This document shows, piece after piece, positions 16,845 to 23,503 of a stretch of 64,000 bases of DNA. How positions within the stretch are numbered: position 1 is the first letter of the stretch; every line of letters starts with the position of its first letter. The translations under genes and the position numbers were made by a program. The DNA is taken from the NCBI RefSeq assembly GCF_026017845.1, contig NZ_CP100416.1:6329444-6393443 (forward strand). Direction: 5' to 3'. This DNA comes from Amycolatopsis mediterranei. Its GTDB lineage: Bacteria; Actinomycetota; Actinomycetes; Mycobacteriales; Pseudonocardiaceae. A model generated the notes under the pieces. That model saw nothing but the letters and a program-made list of their open reading frames with translations. It did no database searches and was not told the DNA's origin.

Positions 16845-17084
16845 ATGCCGTACTGGTATCACTCCGGAGCCATGGGCTGGTTCGGCGGCGTCGGCATGGT
16901 CGTGCTGATGGCGCTCGTGCTCGCCGCGCTGGTCGCCCTCGTCGTCGTCCTCGCACGTCGGGCACCACAGCTGCCGGGGCAGGGTGGTACCGCCCGGCGG
17001 ATCCTCGACGAGCGGTTCGCCCGCGGCGAGATCGACCAGGAAGAATACGAACGCCGCCGCGACGCGCTGACGCGGGCGAAATGA
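16845..17084 (+). CDS. SHOCT-domain small membrane protein
   Basis: 79 aa. Residues about 10-37 form one membrane helix (GMVVLMALVLAALVALVVVL), followed by a short linker and a C-terminal SHOCT motif, ILDERFARGEIDQEEYERRR, which is the whole of that ~30-residue domain. SHOCT segments are short oligomerisation modules. AAAGGA lies 7 bases before the ATG. It follows the Acg gene closely and probably shares its transcript. Role unknown beyond membrane attachment. Confidence 0.85.
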   Translation: MPYWYHSGAMGWFGGVGMVVLMALVLAALVALVVVLARRAPQLPGQGGTARRILDERFARGEIDQEEYERRRDALTRAK

Positions 17085-17146
17085 CCGAACGTCTCTTCCT
17101 CGCTGGACACCGGACCGGCTCAGACGGCCCGCTGACCACCCGCCGG

Positions 17147-17188
17147 CCTCCTGGATTGATGGATTGATAGAATCATCAAACCAGGAGG
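17147..17188 (+). promoter_or_regulatory. Inverted repeat covering the arsR ribosome-binding site
   Basis: CCTCCTGG (17147-17154) and CCAGGAGG (17181-17188) are perfect inverted repeats. The right arm contains the AGGAGG Shine-Dalgarno of the ArsR gene, 5 bases before its ATG. Between the arms are TTGAT, TTGAT and ATCATCAA half-sites typical of ArsR operators. It could be an operator, an RNA hairpin that hides the SD, or both. Confidence 0.6.
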
Positions 17189-17193
17189 TGCCG

Positions 17194-17604
17194 ATGCCCA
17201 CCCGAGCCCGTGCGACCGAGCCGCTGTACCGGATCAAAGCCGATCTCTTCAAGTCCCTGGCCCACCCGATCCGGATCCAGGTGCTCGAGGTGCTGGCCGC
17301 GGCCGGCGAGGAAGGCACGCCGGTCACCCGGCTGCTCGAGGTGACCGACTGCGAAGCGTCGCACCTGTCCCAGCACCTCGCCGTGCTGCGCCGCACCGGC
17401 GTCGTCACCTCGACCCGCACGGGCAACGCCGTCGAGTACTGGCTCGCCCAGCCGCTCGTCGCGGAACTCCTGGTGGTGGCCCGGGCCTTCCTGCTGTCGA
17501 GCCTGAGCGCGGACTCCGGCCGGCTCCAGGCCGCCCGCGAACTGCCGCCGCTGCCAGGCGCCAGCCCGCAGGCCGTTCTCGACGCGATCGCGGCCAGGGC
17601 GTGA
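17194..17604 (+). CDS. ArsR/SmtB-family transcriptional regulator
   Basis: 136 aa from the ATG at 17194, chosen because AGGAGG sits 5 bases upstream; an in-frame upstream start at 17164 would fall inside the operator-like repeat. The winged HTH is clear: FKSLAHPIRIQVLEVL, then DCEASHLSQHLAVLRRTGVV and the wing RTGNAVEYWL. It lacks the ELCVCDL metal motif of ArsR/CadC; a single Cys (TDCEASHL) lies in the recognition region, so the signal may be something other than arsenic or cadmium. Its stop overlaps the GTG start of the SulP transporter by 4 bases, so it most likely controls that gene and itself. Confidence 0.88.
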   Translation: MPTRARATEPLYRIKADLFKSLAHPIRIQVLEVLAAAGEEGTPVTRLLEVTDCEASHLSQHLAVLRRTGVVTSTRTGNAVEYWLAQPLVAELLVVARAFLLSSLSADSGRLQAARELPPLPGASPQAVLDAIAARA

Positions 17605-19256
17605 GCCGCCTCGCGAACACCCGGGAGCTGCTCCCCGGCCGGGCCGACTACGACCTGCGCGCGCCGGTGCTGCGCGCGGACCTGCTCGCCGGCCTCACCG
17701 TCGGAGTCGTGGCCCTGCCCCTGGCGCTGGCCTTCGGCATCAGCTCGGGCGCCGGCGCCGCGGCCGGGCTCATCACCGCCGTGGTGGCCGGGATCGTCGC
17801 CGCGGTGTTCGGCGGCTCGCCGGTCCAGGTCTCCGGCCCGACCGGGGCCATGGCCGTCGTCCTGGCGCCGATCGTGGCCGTCCACGGGACGGCGTCGGTG
17901 GCACTGGTCTCGATCCTCGGCGGCGTGGTCGTGCTCGTCGCGGGCGCGGCGCGGCTGGGGAGGCTGGTGGGCTACCTGCCCTGGCCGGTCGTCGAGGGCT
18001 TCACGCTCGGCATCGCCTGCATCATCTTCCTCCAGCAGATCCCCGCGGCCGTCGGGACCGCCGCACCCGCCGGCCGGAACCCGCTGCCGGCCGCGGGAGC
18101 CGCGCTCGCGGGTGCCGGCGGCGCGGTGGTGGGCTGGACGGTGGCGACGGTCGCCGTCGTGGTGGCCACCATGCTCCTCCTGCCGAAGCTGCACCGCGGG
18201 ATTCCGGCCTCGCTGGTGGCGGTGGCCGTGGCGACCGTCGCGGCCGAGGTCACGCACGCTCCCGTGCCCCGCATCGGGCACCTGCCGAGCAGCCTGACCC
18301 CTGCGCTGCCGCACTTCAGCTTCGGCGTGGTCCACGACCTCGCCGGGGCGGTCGTCGCCGTGGCCGCGCTGGCGGCCATCGAATCCCTGCTGTCCGCCCG
18401 GGTGGCCGCGACGATGACCCGCGGCGGCCCGCCGGTGGCGCCCACCCGCCCGGACCGCGAGCTCGTCGGCCAGGGCCTGGCCTCGATCGTCAGCGGCCTG
18501 TTCGGCGGAATGCCCGCGACCGGCGCGATCGCCCGCACCGCCGTCAACGTCCGCTCCGGGGCGCGCACGCGGCTCGCCGCCATCGTGCACGCCGTCGTGA
18601 TCCTCGCGGTGATCTACGCCGCCACCGGGCTCGTCTCCCGGATCCCCCTCTCCGCCCTCGCCGGCGTCCTGCTGGTCACCAGCCTCCGGATGGTGCCACC
18701 GGCCGCGATCCGCGAAGTCGTCCGCGCGAGTCGTTCCAGCGCGATCACGTTCGCCGTGACCGCGCTCGTCACCGTCGCGGCCGACCTCATCCTCGCGGTC
18801 GAAATCGGTTTGCTCGTCGCCGCGTTCTTCGCGCTGCGCCACCTTGCCCACGCCGCCCGCGCCCGGCGCGACACCCTCCCCGGCCCGGCCGCCGACGGCG
18901 ACGAGCACATCGCCGTCTTCCGCTTCGAAGGCGCCATGTTCTGGGGCGCTTCGGAACGCGTCGCCGCCGAGATCGCGGCCGCGGCCGACGACGTCCTCGT
19001 CGTCATCCTGCGGTTGTCCCGCCTGCACATCCTCGACGCCACCGGCGCGAAAGCACTGGGCGAGACCGTCGAAGAACTCGAAGCCCGGGGTATCGCGGTC
19101 CTGCTCAAAGGCGTCCAGGACCACCACCAGCACCTGCTGACCACCACCGGCGCCCTCCGCGCCGGCGGCCACCTCTTCACCAGCTTCGACGACGCGGCCG
19201 CGCACGCGCGCGCCCACGTCCGGCGCGTCACCGCCGCGCCGGGTCAGGCTCGCTGA
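17601..19256 (+). CDS. SulP-family anion transporter with STAS domain
   Basis: 551 aa, GTG start overlapping the arsR stop (GTGA), implying translational coupling. Ten or more membrane helices fill residues about 20-410; the N-terminal GLTVGVVALPLALAFGISSG and FGGSPVQVSGPTGAM are the SulP sulfate/bicarbonate-transporter signatures. The C-terminal cytosolic STAS domain (about 430-540: VVILRLSRLHILDATGAKAL) is of anti-sigma-antagonist fold. Family members move sulfate, bicarbonate or other small anions; the substrate here is unknown. The ArsR-SulP pairing is seen elsewhere in actinobacteria as far as I recall. Confidence 0.88.
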   Translation: MSRLANTRELLPGRADYDLRAPVLRADLLAGLTVGVVALPLALAFGISSGAGAAAGLITAVVAGIVAAVFGGSPVQVSGPTGAMAVVLAPIVAVHGTASVALVSILGGVVVLVAGAARLGRLVGYLPWPVVEGFTLGIACIIFLQQIPAAVGTAAPAGRNPLPAAGAALAGAGGAVVGWTVATVAVVVATMLLLPKLHRGIPASLVAVAVATVAAEVTHAPVPRIGHLPSSLTPALPHFSFGVVHDLAGAVVAVAALAAIESLLSARVAATMTRGGPPVAPTRPDRELVGQGLASIVSGLFGGMPATGAIARTAVNVRSGARTRLAAIVHAVVILAVIYAATGLVSRIPLSALAGVLLVTSLRMVPPAAIREVVRASRSSAITFAVTALVTVAADLILAVEIGLLVAAFFALRHLAHAARARRDTLPGPAADGDEHIAVFRFEGAMFWGASERVAAEIAAAADDVLVVILRLSRLHILDATGAKALGETVEELEARGIAVLLKGVQDHHQHLLTTTGALRAGGHLFTSFDDAAAHARAHVRRVTAAPGQAR

Positions 19257-19427
19257 GCCGGTTCGGCGAATCCTGCGGCCGGCGCGCGACCAGGAGTTCG
19301 GGGGCCGGGATCAGCCTGCGGTCGGTGCCGAAGCCGCTCCCGGCGCGAAGCTTCCGCCCCGGTTCGGAGGAGCTTCGGTCCGTTCCGCGTGGTCCCCGGC
19401 AACCGGCGTCCAAGGGCCTCCCGGCCG

Positions 19428-19441
19428 GGGACCTTCGGCCC
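19428..19441. promoter_or_regulatory. DevR/DosR-type box upstream of DoxX gene
   Basis: GGGACCTTCGGCCC matches the mycobacterial core GGGACTWWAGTCCC at 11 of 14 positions and lies 61 bp before the ATG at 19502. A weaker second site, GGAGCTTCGGTCCG (9 of 14), is at 19369-19382. Inferred by similarity; not tested. Confidence 0.55.
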
Positions 19442-19501
19442 CAGAACTTCCCCTGGCACCGGCCGAAACTGACCCCAGCACCAAAAGACTGGAGGCTCCC
19501 C

Positions 19502-20098
19502 ATGTCCATCCGACCGGATGAGAAGAAGACCACCTCGGTTCGCCGGGGTACCGAACCGGCGCCGATCCCCGATTTCACCGCCGGCCCCACCGTCGCCGGG
19601 AAGTCCCTGGCCGTCCTGCGCGTCGCGACCGGGTTCGTGTTCCTGTGGGCGTTCGTGGACAAGCTGTTCGGCCTGGCCTACGCGACCCCGGCGAAGGGCG
19701 CCTGGATCAGCGGCGGCTCGCCGACCAAGGGCTTCCTCAGCGGCGTGCACGTCGGCCCCTTCGAGTCGATGTTCCACGCCTGGGCCGGCACCTGGTGGGC
19801 CGACACGCTCTTCATGCTCGGCCTGGCCGCCGTCGGCATCGCCGTGATCGCCGGGATCGGACTGCGGCTGAGCGCCGCCGCCGGTGCGCTGATGATGCTC
19901 ATGATGTGGGCCGCCGAGTGGCCGTTCGCCCTCAGCACCAGCACCGGCGCAGCGACGCACTCGACCAACCCGGTCATCGACTACCACATCATCTACGCCC
20001 TCGTCCTGATCGTGCTGGCCGCAGCGGCGGCCGGGAACACGTGGGGACTCGGCCGGCGCTGGGCCGCCCTCGTCGGCGACCGCACGTGGCTGCGCTGA
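19502..20098 (+). CDS. DoxX-like integral membrane protein
   Basis: 198 aa. A 40-residue hydrophilic N-terminus precedes four membrane helices (LAVLRVATGFVFLWAFVDK; TLFMLGLAAVGIAVIAG; LSAAAGALMMLMMWAAEWP; IIYALVLIVLAAAAAG). The helix 1 pattern ending in a D-K pair and the PF...NPVIDYH segment before helix 4 fit the DoxX/DoxD-like family, linked in various bacteria to thiosulfate:quinone oxidoreductase, oxidative stress and redox membrane complexes. It lies 245 bp after the SulP gene and has its own DevR-like box, suggesting oxygen-limited expression. It ends at a strong terminator. Biochemical role unproven. Confidence 0.8.
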   Translation: MSIRPDEKKTTSVRRGTEPAPIPDFTAGPTVAGKSLAVLRVATGFVFLWAFVDKLFGLAYATPAKGAWISGGSPTKGFLSGVHVGPFESMFHAWAGTWWADTLFMLGLAAVGIAVIAGIGLRLSAAAGALMMLMMWAAEWPFALSTSTGAATHSTNPVIDYHIIYALVLIVLAAAAAGNTWGLGRRWAALVGDRTWLR

Positions 20099-20110
20099 CC
20101 ACACCGCCCC

Positions 20111-20138
20111 AGGGCGCCCGCCGACGGGCGGGCGCCCT
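20111..20138 (+). terminator. Intrinsic terminator after DoxX gene
   Basis: AGGGCGCCCGCC and its exact complement form a 12-bp stem with loop GACG, followed by TT, 12 bp after the DoxX stop codon. Confidence 0.88.
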
Positions 20139-20154
20139 TTCGCCTGTCAGAAAG

Positions 20155-20614
20155 AAGGCACTCGTCTACGACGGCCCCGGCCGGCGCAGCTGGACCGACC
20201 ACAACGACCCCGAACTGACCGCGCCCACCGACGCGATCGTCCGGATCGACGCGGTCACCATCTGCGGCACCGACCTGCACATCCTCAAAGTGCGACGTCC
20301 CCGAGGTCGAACGCGGCCGCATCCTCGGCCACGAAGCGGTCGGCACCATCGTCGAGGCCGGCTCCGCGGTGACCACCGTCAAGACCGGCGACAAGGTTCT
20401 GGTCTCCTGTATCTCCGCGTGCAGGCGCTGCGAACATCGCGGTGGACAAGGAACCGGCTCGCCTCGACGCGGCGAAGTCCTTCGGCGCGGACCTGATGGT
20501 GCAACCCGGTGAAGCGGCGGCCGCGGTGGCCGAGGCCAGCGGCGGGTTGGGCGCGGACGTCGCCATCGAAGCAGTCGGCGTCCCGGAGACGTTCGAAGAA
20601 GCGGCGTGTCCGGC
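20155..20614 (+). pseudogene. Broken zinc-dependent alcohol dehydrogenase
   Basis: The remains of a medium-chain zinc ADH. Frame 1 reads KKALVYDGPGRRSW up to ICGTDLHILK, with no start codon in front. A frameshift near 20289 moves to the frame reading RGRILGHEAVGTIVEAGS and GDKVLVSCISACRRCE. Then about 100 residues (rest of the structural zinc loop and first Rossmann half) are missing and the text resumes in a third frame with DKEPARLDAAKSFGADLMVQ and GLGADVAIEAVGVPETFEEA before stopping short of the C-terminus. Catalytic GHE and CGTD motifs are still visible. Zinc ADHs occur in the DosR-type context. It cannot make a working enzyme. Confidence 0.85.
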
Positions 20615-20663
20615 CCGCCGCAAAGTGGGTTCGGTCGACATGACCGAACCCACTTTGCGGCGG
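20615..20663. terminator. 22-bp perfect inverted repeat at ADH remnant end
   Basis: Two exact 22-base arms (20615-20636 and 20642-20663; core AAAGTGGGTTCGGTC) flank a 5-base loop GACAT. It lies between the convergent ADH remnant and USP gene, 19 bp from the USP stop codon, and would make a very stable hairpin in both directions. A bidirectional terminator is the simplest reading; a mobile-repeat relic is the alternative. Confidence 0.7.
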
Positions 20664-20682
20664 CTGGGCATCTTGCCCTCCT

Positions 20683-21195
20683 TCACAGCAGCGGTCCGGG
20701 GTAGTAGCTGCCCGCAGGTTCCGGCGCCGCCGCCGTTTCCTTCTCCGGCTCCGGGACCGTCCGCGCCGGGATGACCACCACCGGGCAGCGCGCCTCACGC
20801 AGGCAGTGCTCGGCGACCGAACCGACCAGCAGCTTCAGCAGCCGGCCGCGGCCGTGGCTGCCGAGCACCAGCATCGCCGCGGTCTTCGACGCCTCCTCCA
20901 GGGCCACCGCGGCCGAGTGCTCGACCAGCTCGGCCCGGACGGCCACACCCTGGTGTTCCGCGCGCACTTCGCCGACGACCTCTTCGAGCTGACGCCGCTC
21001 CCGGTCGGCGACCGTCTCCGGCGATCCGGCGACCGCCGCACCGAGGTCGGCGACCGGCTCGAACGACCACGCCCGCAGCGCGACGACCTGGCGGCCGCTC
21101 TGCGTGGCCTCCGACACCGCCCAGCGCAGCGCGGCCACGCTCGCCGCCGAATGGTCCACGCCGACGACGATGTCGCCCTGGCTTGCCATTGTCAT
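20683..21195 (-). CDS. Universal stress protein, single domain (USP-1)
   Basis: 170 aa. One UspA domain: IVVGVDHSAASVAALRWA at the start and the nucleotide-binding loop LGSHGRGRLLKLLVGSVAEH (G-x2-G-x9-G-S) near residues 112-131, so it should bind ATP. A C-terminal Pro/Glu/Ala tail of ~25 residues follows. It lies 6 bp downstream of the Rv1733c-like stub on the same strand and probably shares its promoter, where a DevR-like box occurs. USPs are among the most induced DosR-regulon proteins in mycobacteria. Confidence 0.9.
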   Translation of the reverse strand: MTMASQGDIVVGVDHSAASVAALRWAVSEATQSGRQVVALRAWSFEPVADLGAAVAGSPETVADRERRQLEEVVGEVRAEHQGVAVRAELVEHSAAVALEEASKTAAMLVLGSHGRGRLLKLLVGSVAEHCLREARCPVVVIPARTVPEPEKETAAAPEPAGSYYPGPLL

Positions 21196-21201
21196 GGGGA
21201 T

Positions 21202-21441
21202 TCACCTTCTCCTGCTCTCAAGAACGGGCTTGCGCTCGCTGACCTGCTGGGCCGACTCCCCTCGCTGCCGCGCGTAGGTTTGCGAGCCGACGGAGGCGGC
21301 GACCGGCAGCGCGGCGAGCGCGAGGAGCGCCACGAAGATCAACAGCCCGGCCTGGAACCGGTCCGAGGGCCGCGCCACCGACCCGCGGCGGGGCAGCACG
21401 GTGCGCCACATCCGCGCGATCGAAGTCGACGAGGTGCTCAT
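21202..21441 (-). CDS. Rv1733c-like membrane protein, truncated
   Basis: 79 aa. A segment with PSDRFQAGLLIFVALLALAA, then ALPVAASVGSQTYARQ, resembles the first membrane hairpin of Rv1733c, a DosR-regulon membrane protein of about 210 aa (pattern: DR.EA..., one hydrophobic helix, G...Y). Here the protein ends at ESRRR just after that helix, so the periplasmic domain and second helix are missing. Start is the ATG at 21441. It may be a short functional variant or a remnant; the intact USP follows after 6 bp. Family call rests on recall of a short stretch. Confidence 0.6.
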   Translation of the reverse strand: MSTSSTSIARMWRTVLPRRGSVARPSDRFQAGLLIFVALLALAALPVAASVGSQTYARQRGESAQQVSERKPVLESRRR

Positions 21442-21575
21442 GGGTCCTGCCCTCTCCGGCCGGAAGTCCTGGCTACGACCAGGATCACCGATTTCCGGCG
21501 CCGCCCGAAGAGGAATTGGACCCGGCGTGCGGGGACCGGCCCACTTTCCTCGCGAGGCCCTCCGACGACGCGCAA

Positions 21576-21589
21576 AGGACTTAGGACCC
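21576..21589. promoter_or_regulatory. DevR/DosR-type box
   Basis: AGGACTTAGGACCC matches the core GGGACTWWAGTCCC at 11 of 14 positions. It lies 135 bp before the Rv1733c-like start (minus strand) and just before the CBS remnant (plus strand), so it could have served both. Confidence 0.5.
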
Positions 21590-21620
21590 TGTACCGCAGC
21601 CGGTGGTCGGAGACCCCACG

Positions 21621-21815
21621 GAACGCCGGCCACGGATTCACCACGATGCCGGTGGCCGACGGCGACGGGCGGCTGCTCGGCCTGCTGTCCGAAGTGGACA
21701 TCCTGCGGGACCCGGTCCCGCCCCGGCGATCCCGGCACGGGCGTGATGCGCGACGGCGGGCACGTCGTCGGCATGGTGACCTTCCAGGACGTGCTGCGCG
21801 TGCGCACCGGCATCC
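21621..21815 (+). pseudogene. CBS-domain protein remnant
   Basis: One frame reads TTMPVADGDGRLLGLLSEVDILRD, the end of a first CBS motif; after a frameshift near 21730 the next frame reads VMRDGGHVVGMVTFQDVLR, the end of a second CBS motif. The intervening ~60-residue half of each CBS unit is missing. No start codon or intact frame remains. CBS proteins pair with USP genes elsewhere in this window, so this is probably a decayed relative of the CBS/BON genes. Confidence 0.65.
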
Positions 21816-21828
21816 GGCGAGGCCACGC

Positions 21829-22815
21829 TCAGCTCGCCGGCACATCCCGCCCGGCGCGGTGGGTAAGCACGTCCTCGATCGGGCGGCGGGCCGTGAGCCG
21901 GGTCGGCGAGCCGTAGCCGATGCGCAGCAGCGTGTGCGGCTGCCCCAGCCCGGCGAAGATCCGGCCGAGCGCCTCCCGGGTCCGCGGGGTTTCGAACGGC
22001 TGGGACAGGAAGGACGTCGCCAGGCCTTCGACGGTCGCGGTCAGCAGCACCCGCTGCATCGCCATCCCGGCCCGGACCTCCGCGTGCGGGCCCCGATCCC
22101 GGGTCAGGACCACGCCGAGCAGGGGCTCCTGCTCGTACTCGCGCGGCGGCAGGTTCTCGTTTTCGTGCGACGCGCGCAACGTCACGACCCCCGGCCCGTA
22201 CGGGGGCGGCCCGGACGCGATCCGCGGCACACCGTCGGGGCTGTCGGGCTCCCGGTGGGTCCAGAACGCCGCTTCCGCACGGAAGGCCGGATCGTCCGAC
22301 TGCAGCGTCTCGGCCTGCCGGACCAGCGACGCCACCGTGCTGTACCGGCCGGACACGTTGAGGTACTCGACCTGCCCACCTTCCTGCAGTGCCGCGGACT
22401 TCAGCGCGGTCCGCGCCGCGGACGGCACCTCCTTGTCCAGCATCGGACGGCGGTTGGTGTGCCGGCGGAACACGGCTTCGGCGAGCTTGCGCTCCGCCGC
22501 GGTGCCCTTCTGGTTGCCGTCGAGCCGGATCACCGCGACCAGGTCCGGCTCGGCCGGGTCCGGCAGCATCCGCACGATCGCGGCGAGCCCGTTGGCCCGC
22601 AGGCAGATGACGAGGTTGAACGCGGCCGCACCGCAGGCGAGCCGGGCTTCGCGCCCGTGCGGGTCGGCGATGTCCAGGACGCGGTCGCGGTCCAGCCAGA
22701 TCTCGATCACCTCGTGCTCGACGACGAACCGCCAGGGCTGGGTGTTGTGCGGTGAGGGCGCGCGCACGGCCGAGGCGAGGGCTTGGTCGAACACGGCGGG
22801 CAGTGGTCGGCTCAT
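21829..22815 (-). CDS. Acg-family FMN-binding nitroreductase-like protein (copy 2)
   Basis: 328 aa from the ATG at 22815. Family motifs are all present: SAVRAPSPHNTQPWRFVV, RLACGAAAFNLVICLRA, RRHTNRRPM, the DSPDGVPR loop, AMQRVLLTATVEGLATSFLSQ and HTLLRIGYGSP near the end. It is the typical Acg length. It stands divergent from USP-2 over a 161-bp gap that contains a DevR-like half-palindrome. Relatives in M. tuberculosis are DosR-controlled; flavin storage or reduction of nitro compounds are both proposed roles. Confidence 0.9.
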   Translation of the reverse strand: MSRPLPAVFDQALASAVRAPSPHNTQPWRFVVEHEVIEIWLDRDRVLDIADPHGREARLACGAAAFNLVICLRANGLAAIVRMLPDPAEPDLVAVIRLDGNQKGTAAERKLAEAVFRRHTNRRPMLDKEVPSAARTALKSAALQEGGQVEYLNVSGRYSTVASLVRQAETLQSDDPAFRAEAAFWTHREPDSPDGVPRIASGPPPYGPGVVTLRASHENENLPPREYEQEPLLGVVLTRDRGPHAEVRAGMAMQRVLLTATVEGLATSFLSQPFETPRTREALGRIFAGLGQPHTLLRIGYGSPTRLTARRPIEDVLTHRAGRDVPAS

Positions 22816-22878
22816 CACGGGCTCCGGGTCACTGGGGGGCGAACACACAGCTTCACCGGTAGCCCCGCCCGGCCACCG

Positions 22879-22892
22879 GAGCACAAAGTCCC
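22879..22892. promoter_or_regulatory. Asymmetric DevR/DosR-type box
   Basis: GAGCACAAAGTCCC: the right half AAAGTCCC fits the DosR core exactly, the left half poorly (10 of 14 overall). It is in the divergent gap between Acg copy 2 (start 22815) and USP-2 (start 22977). Confidence 0.4.
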
Positions 22893-22976
22893 CGGCTCCG
22901 GCGGAATTCGGCCCCTACCGGCGTTCGCGGGGGTGGCTCACGATCGCGTGACACCGAAGAGAAAGTGAGACCGGCC

Positions 22977-23441
22977 ATGACTTCGCCGAAACCGCACACG
23001 GGCCGCGCAATCGTCGTCGGGACGGACGGCACCCCCCGCGGCGACGCGGCCTTGAGGTGGGCGCTCGAGGTGGGCGCGCACGCCGGGGACGTTGTCCGCG
23101 CGATCCTGGTCCGGCCCCGGGACTCGCTGCTGCCGGGCACATCCTTCGCGATCCAGCCGCACGGCCGAGTGCCGGAGGCGGACTACTCGCTGGACGACCA
23201 CATCGCCGGCTTGAGCGTCGACACGACAGCGTCGGTCGAAACCCGCACGGTCCACGGCGACCCGGCGACCGAACTGGTGACCGCATCGGCCGACGCGGAC
23301 CTGCTGGTGCTGGGCACCCACCGCGGCGGCGCGCTGACCGATCTGGTGCTGGGCAGCGTCGGGCGCGAGTGCGTCCGGTTCTCCCGCTGCCCGGTCGTGG
23401 TCATCACCCCGGAGGCGGCCCACCGCCTCCTCCCGGCCTGA
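22977..23441 (+). CDS. Universal stress protein, single domain (USP-2)
   Basis: 154 aa from the ATG at 22977. It begins AIVVGTDGTPRGDAALRWAL and has LLVLGTHRGGALTDLVLGSV near the end, where the usual G-x2-G spacing is slightly altered (GTHRGG). It ends in CPVVVITPEA, the normal last UspA strand. A strong terminator follows. It is divergent from Acg copy 2 and convergent with the P-type ATPase operon. Confidence 0.88.
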   Translation: MTSPKPHTGRAIVVGTDGTPRGDAALRWALEVGAHAGDVVRAILVRPRDSLLPGTSFAIQPHGRVPEADYSLDDHIAGLSVDTTASVETRTVHGDPATELVTASADADLLVLGTHRGGALTDLVLGSVGRECVRFSRCPVVVITPEAAHRLLPA

Positions 23442-23460
23442 GCCAAATCCTGCCTCACCA

Positions 23461-23502
23461 CGCGGAAAGCCTCCGGTTGACCGGCTCCGGAGGCTTCCCG
23501 CG
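23461..23502. terminator. Bidirectional terminator between USP-2 and P-type ATPase
   Basis: Two 16-base arms (23461-23476, 23487-23502) pair with a single mismatch around a 10-base loop. It fills the whole gap between two convergent stop codons. Confidence 0.88.
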
Positions 23503-23503
23503 T

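Noticed and set aside
16846..19217. Large minus-strand open frame over the ArsR/SulP region
   Set aside because: Asp/Gly/Arg/His-rich shadow of the SulP coding strand.
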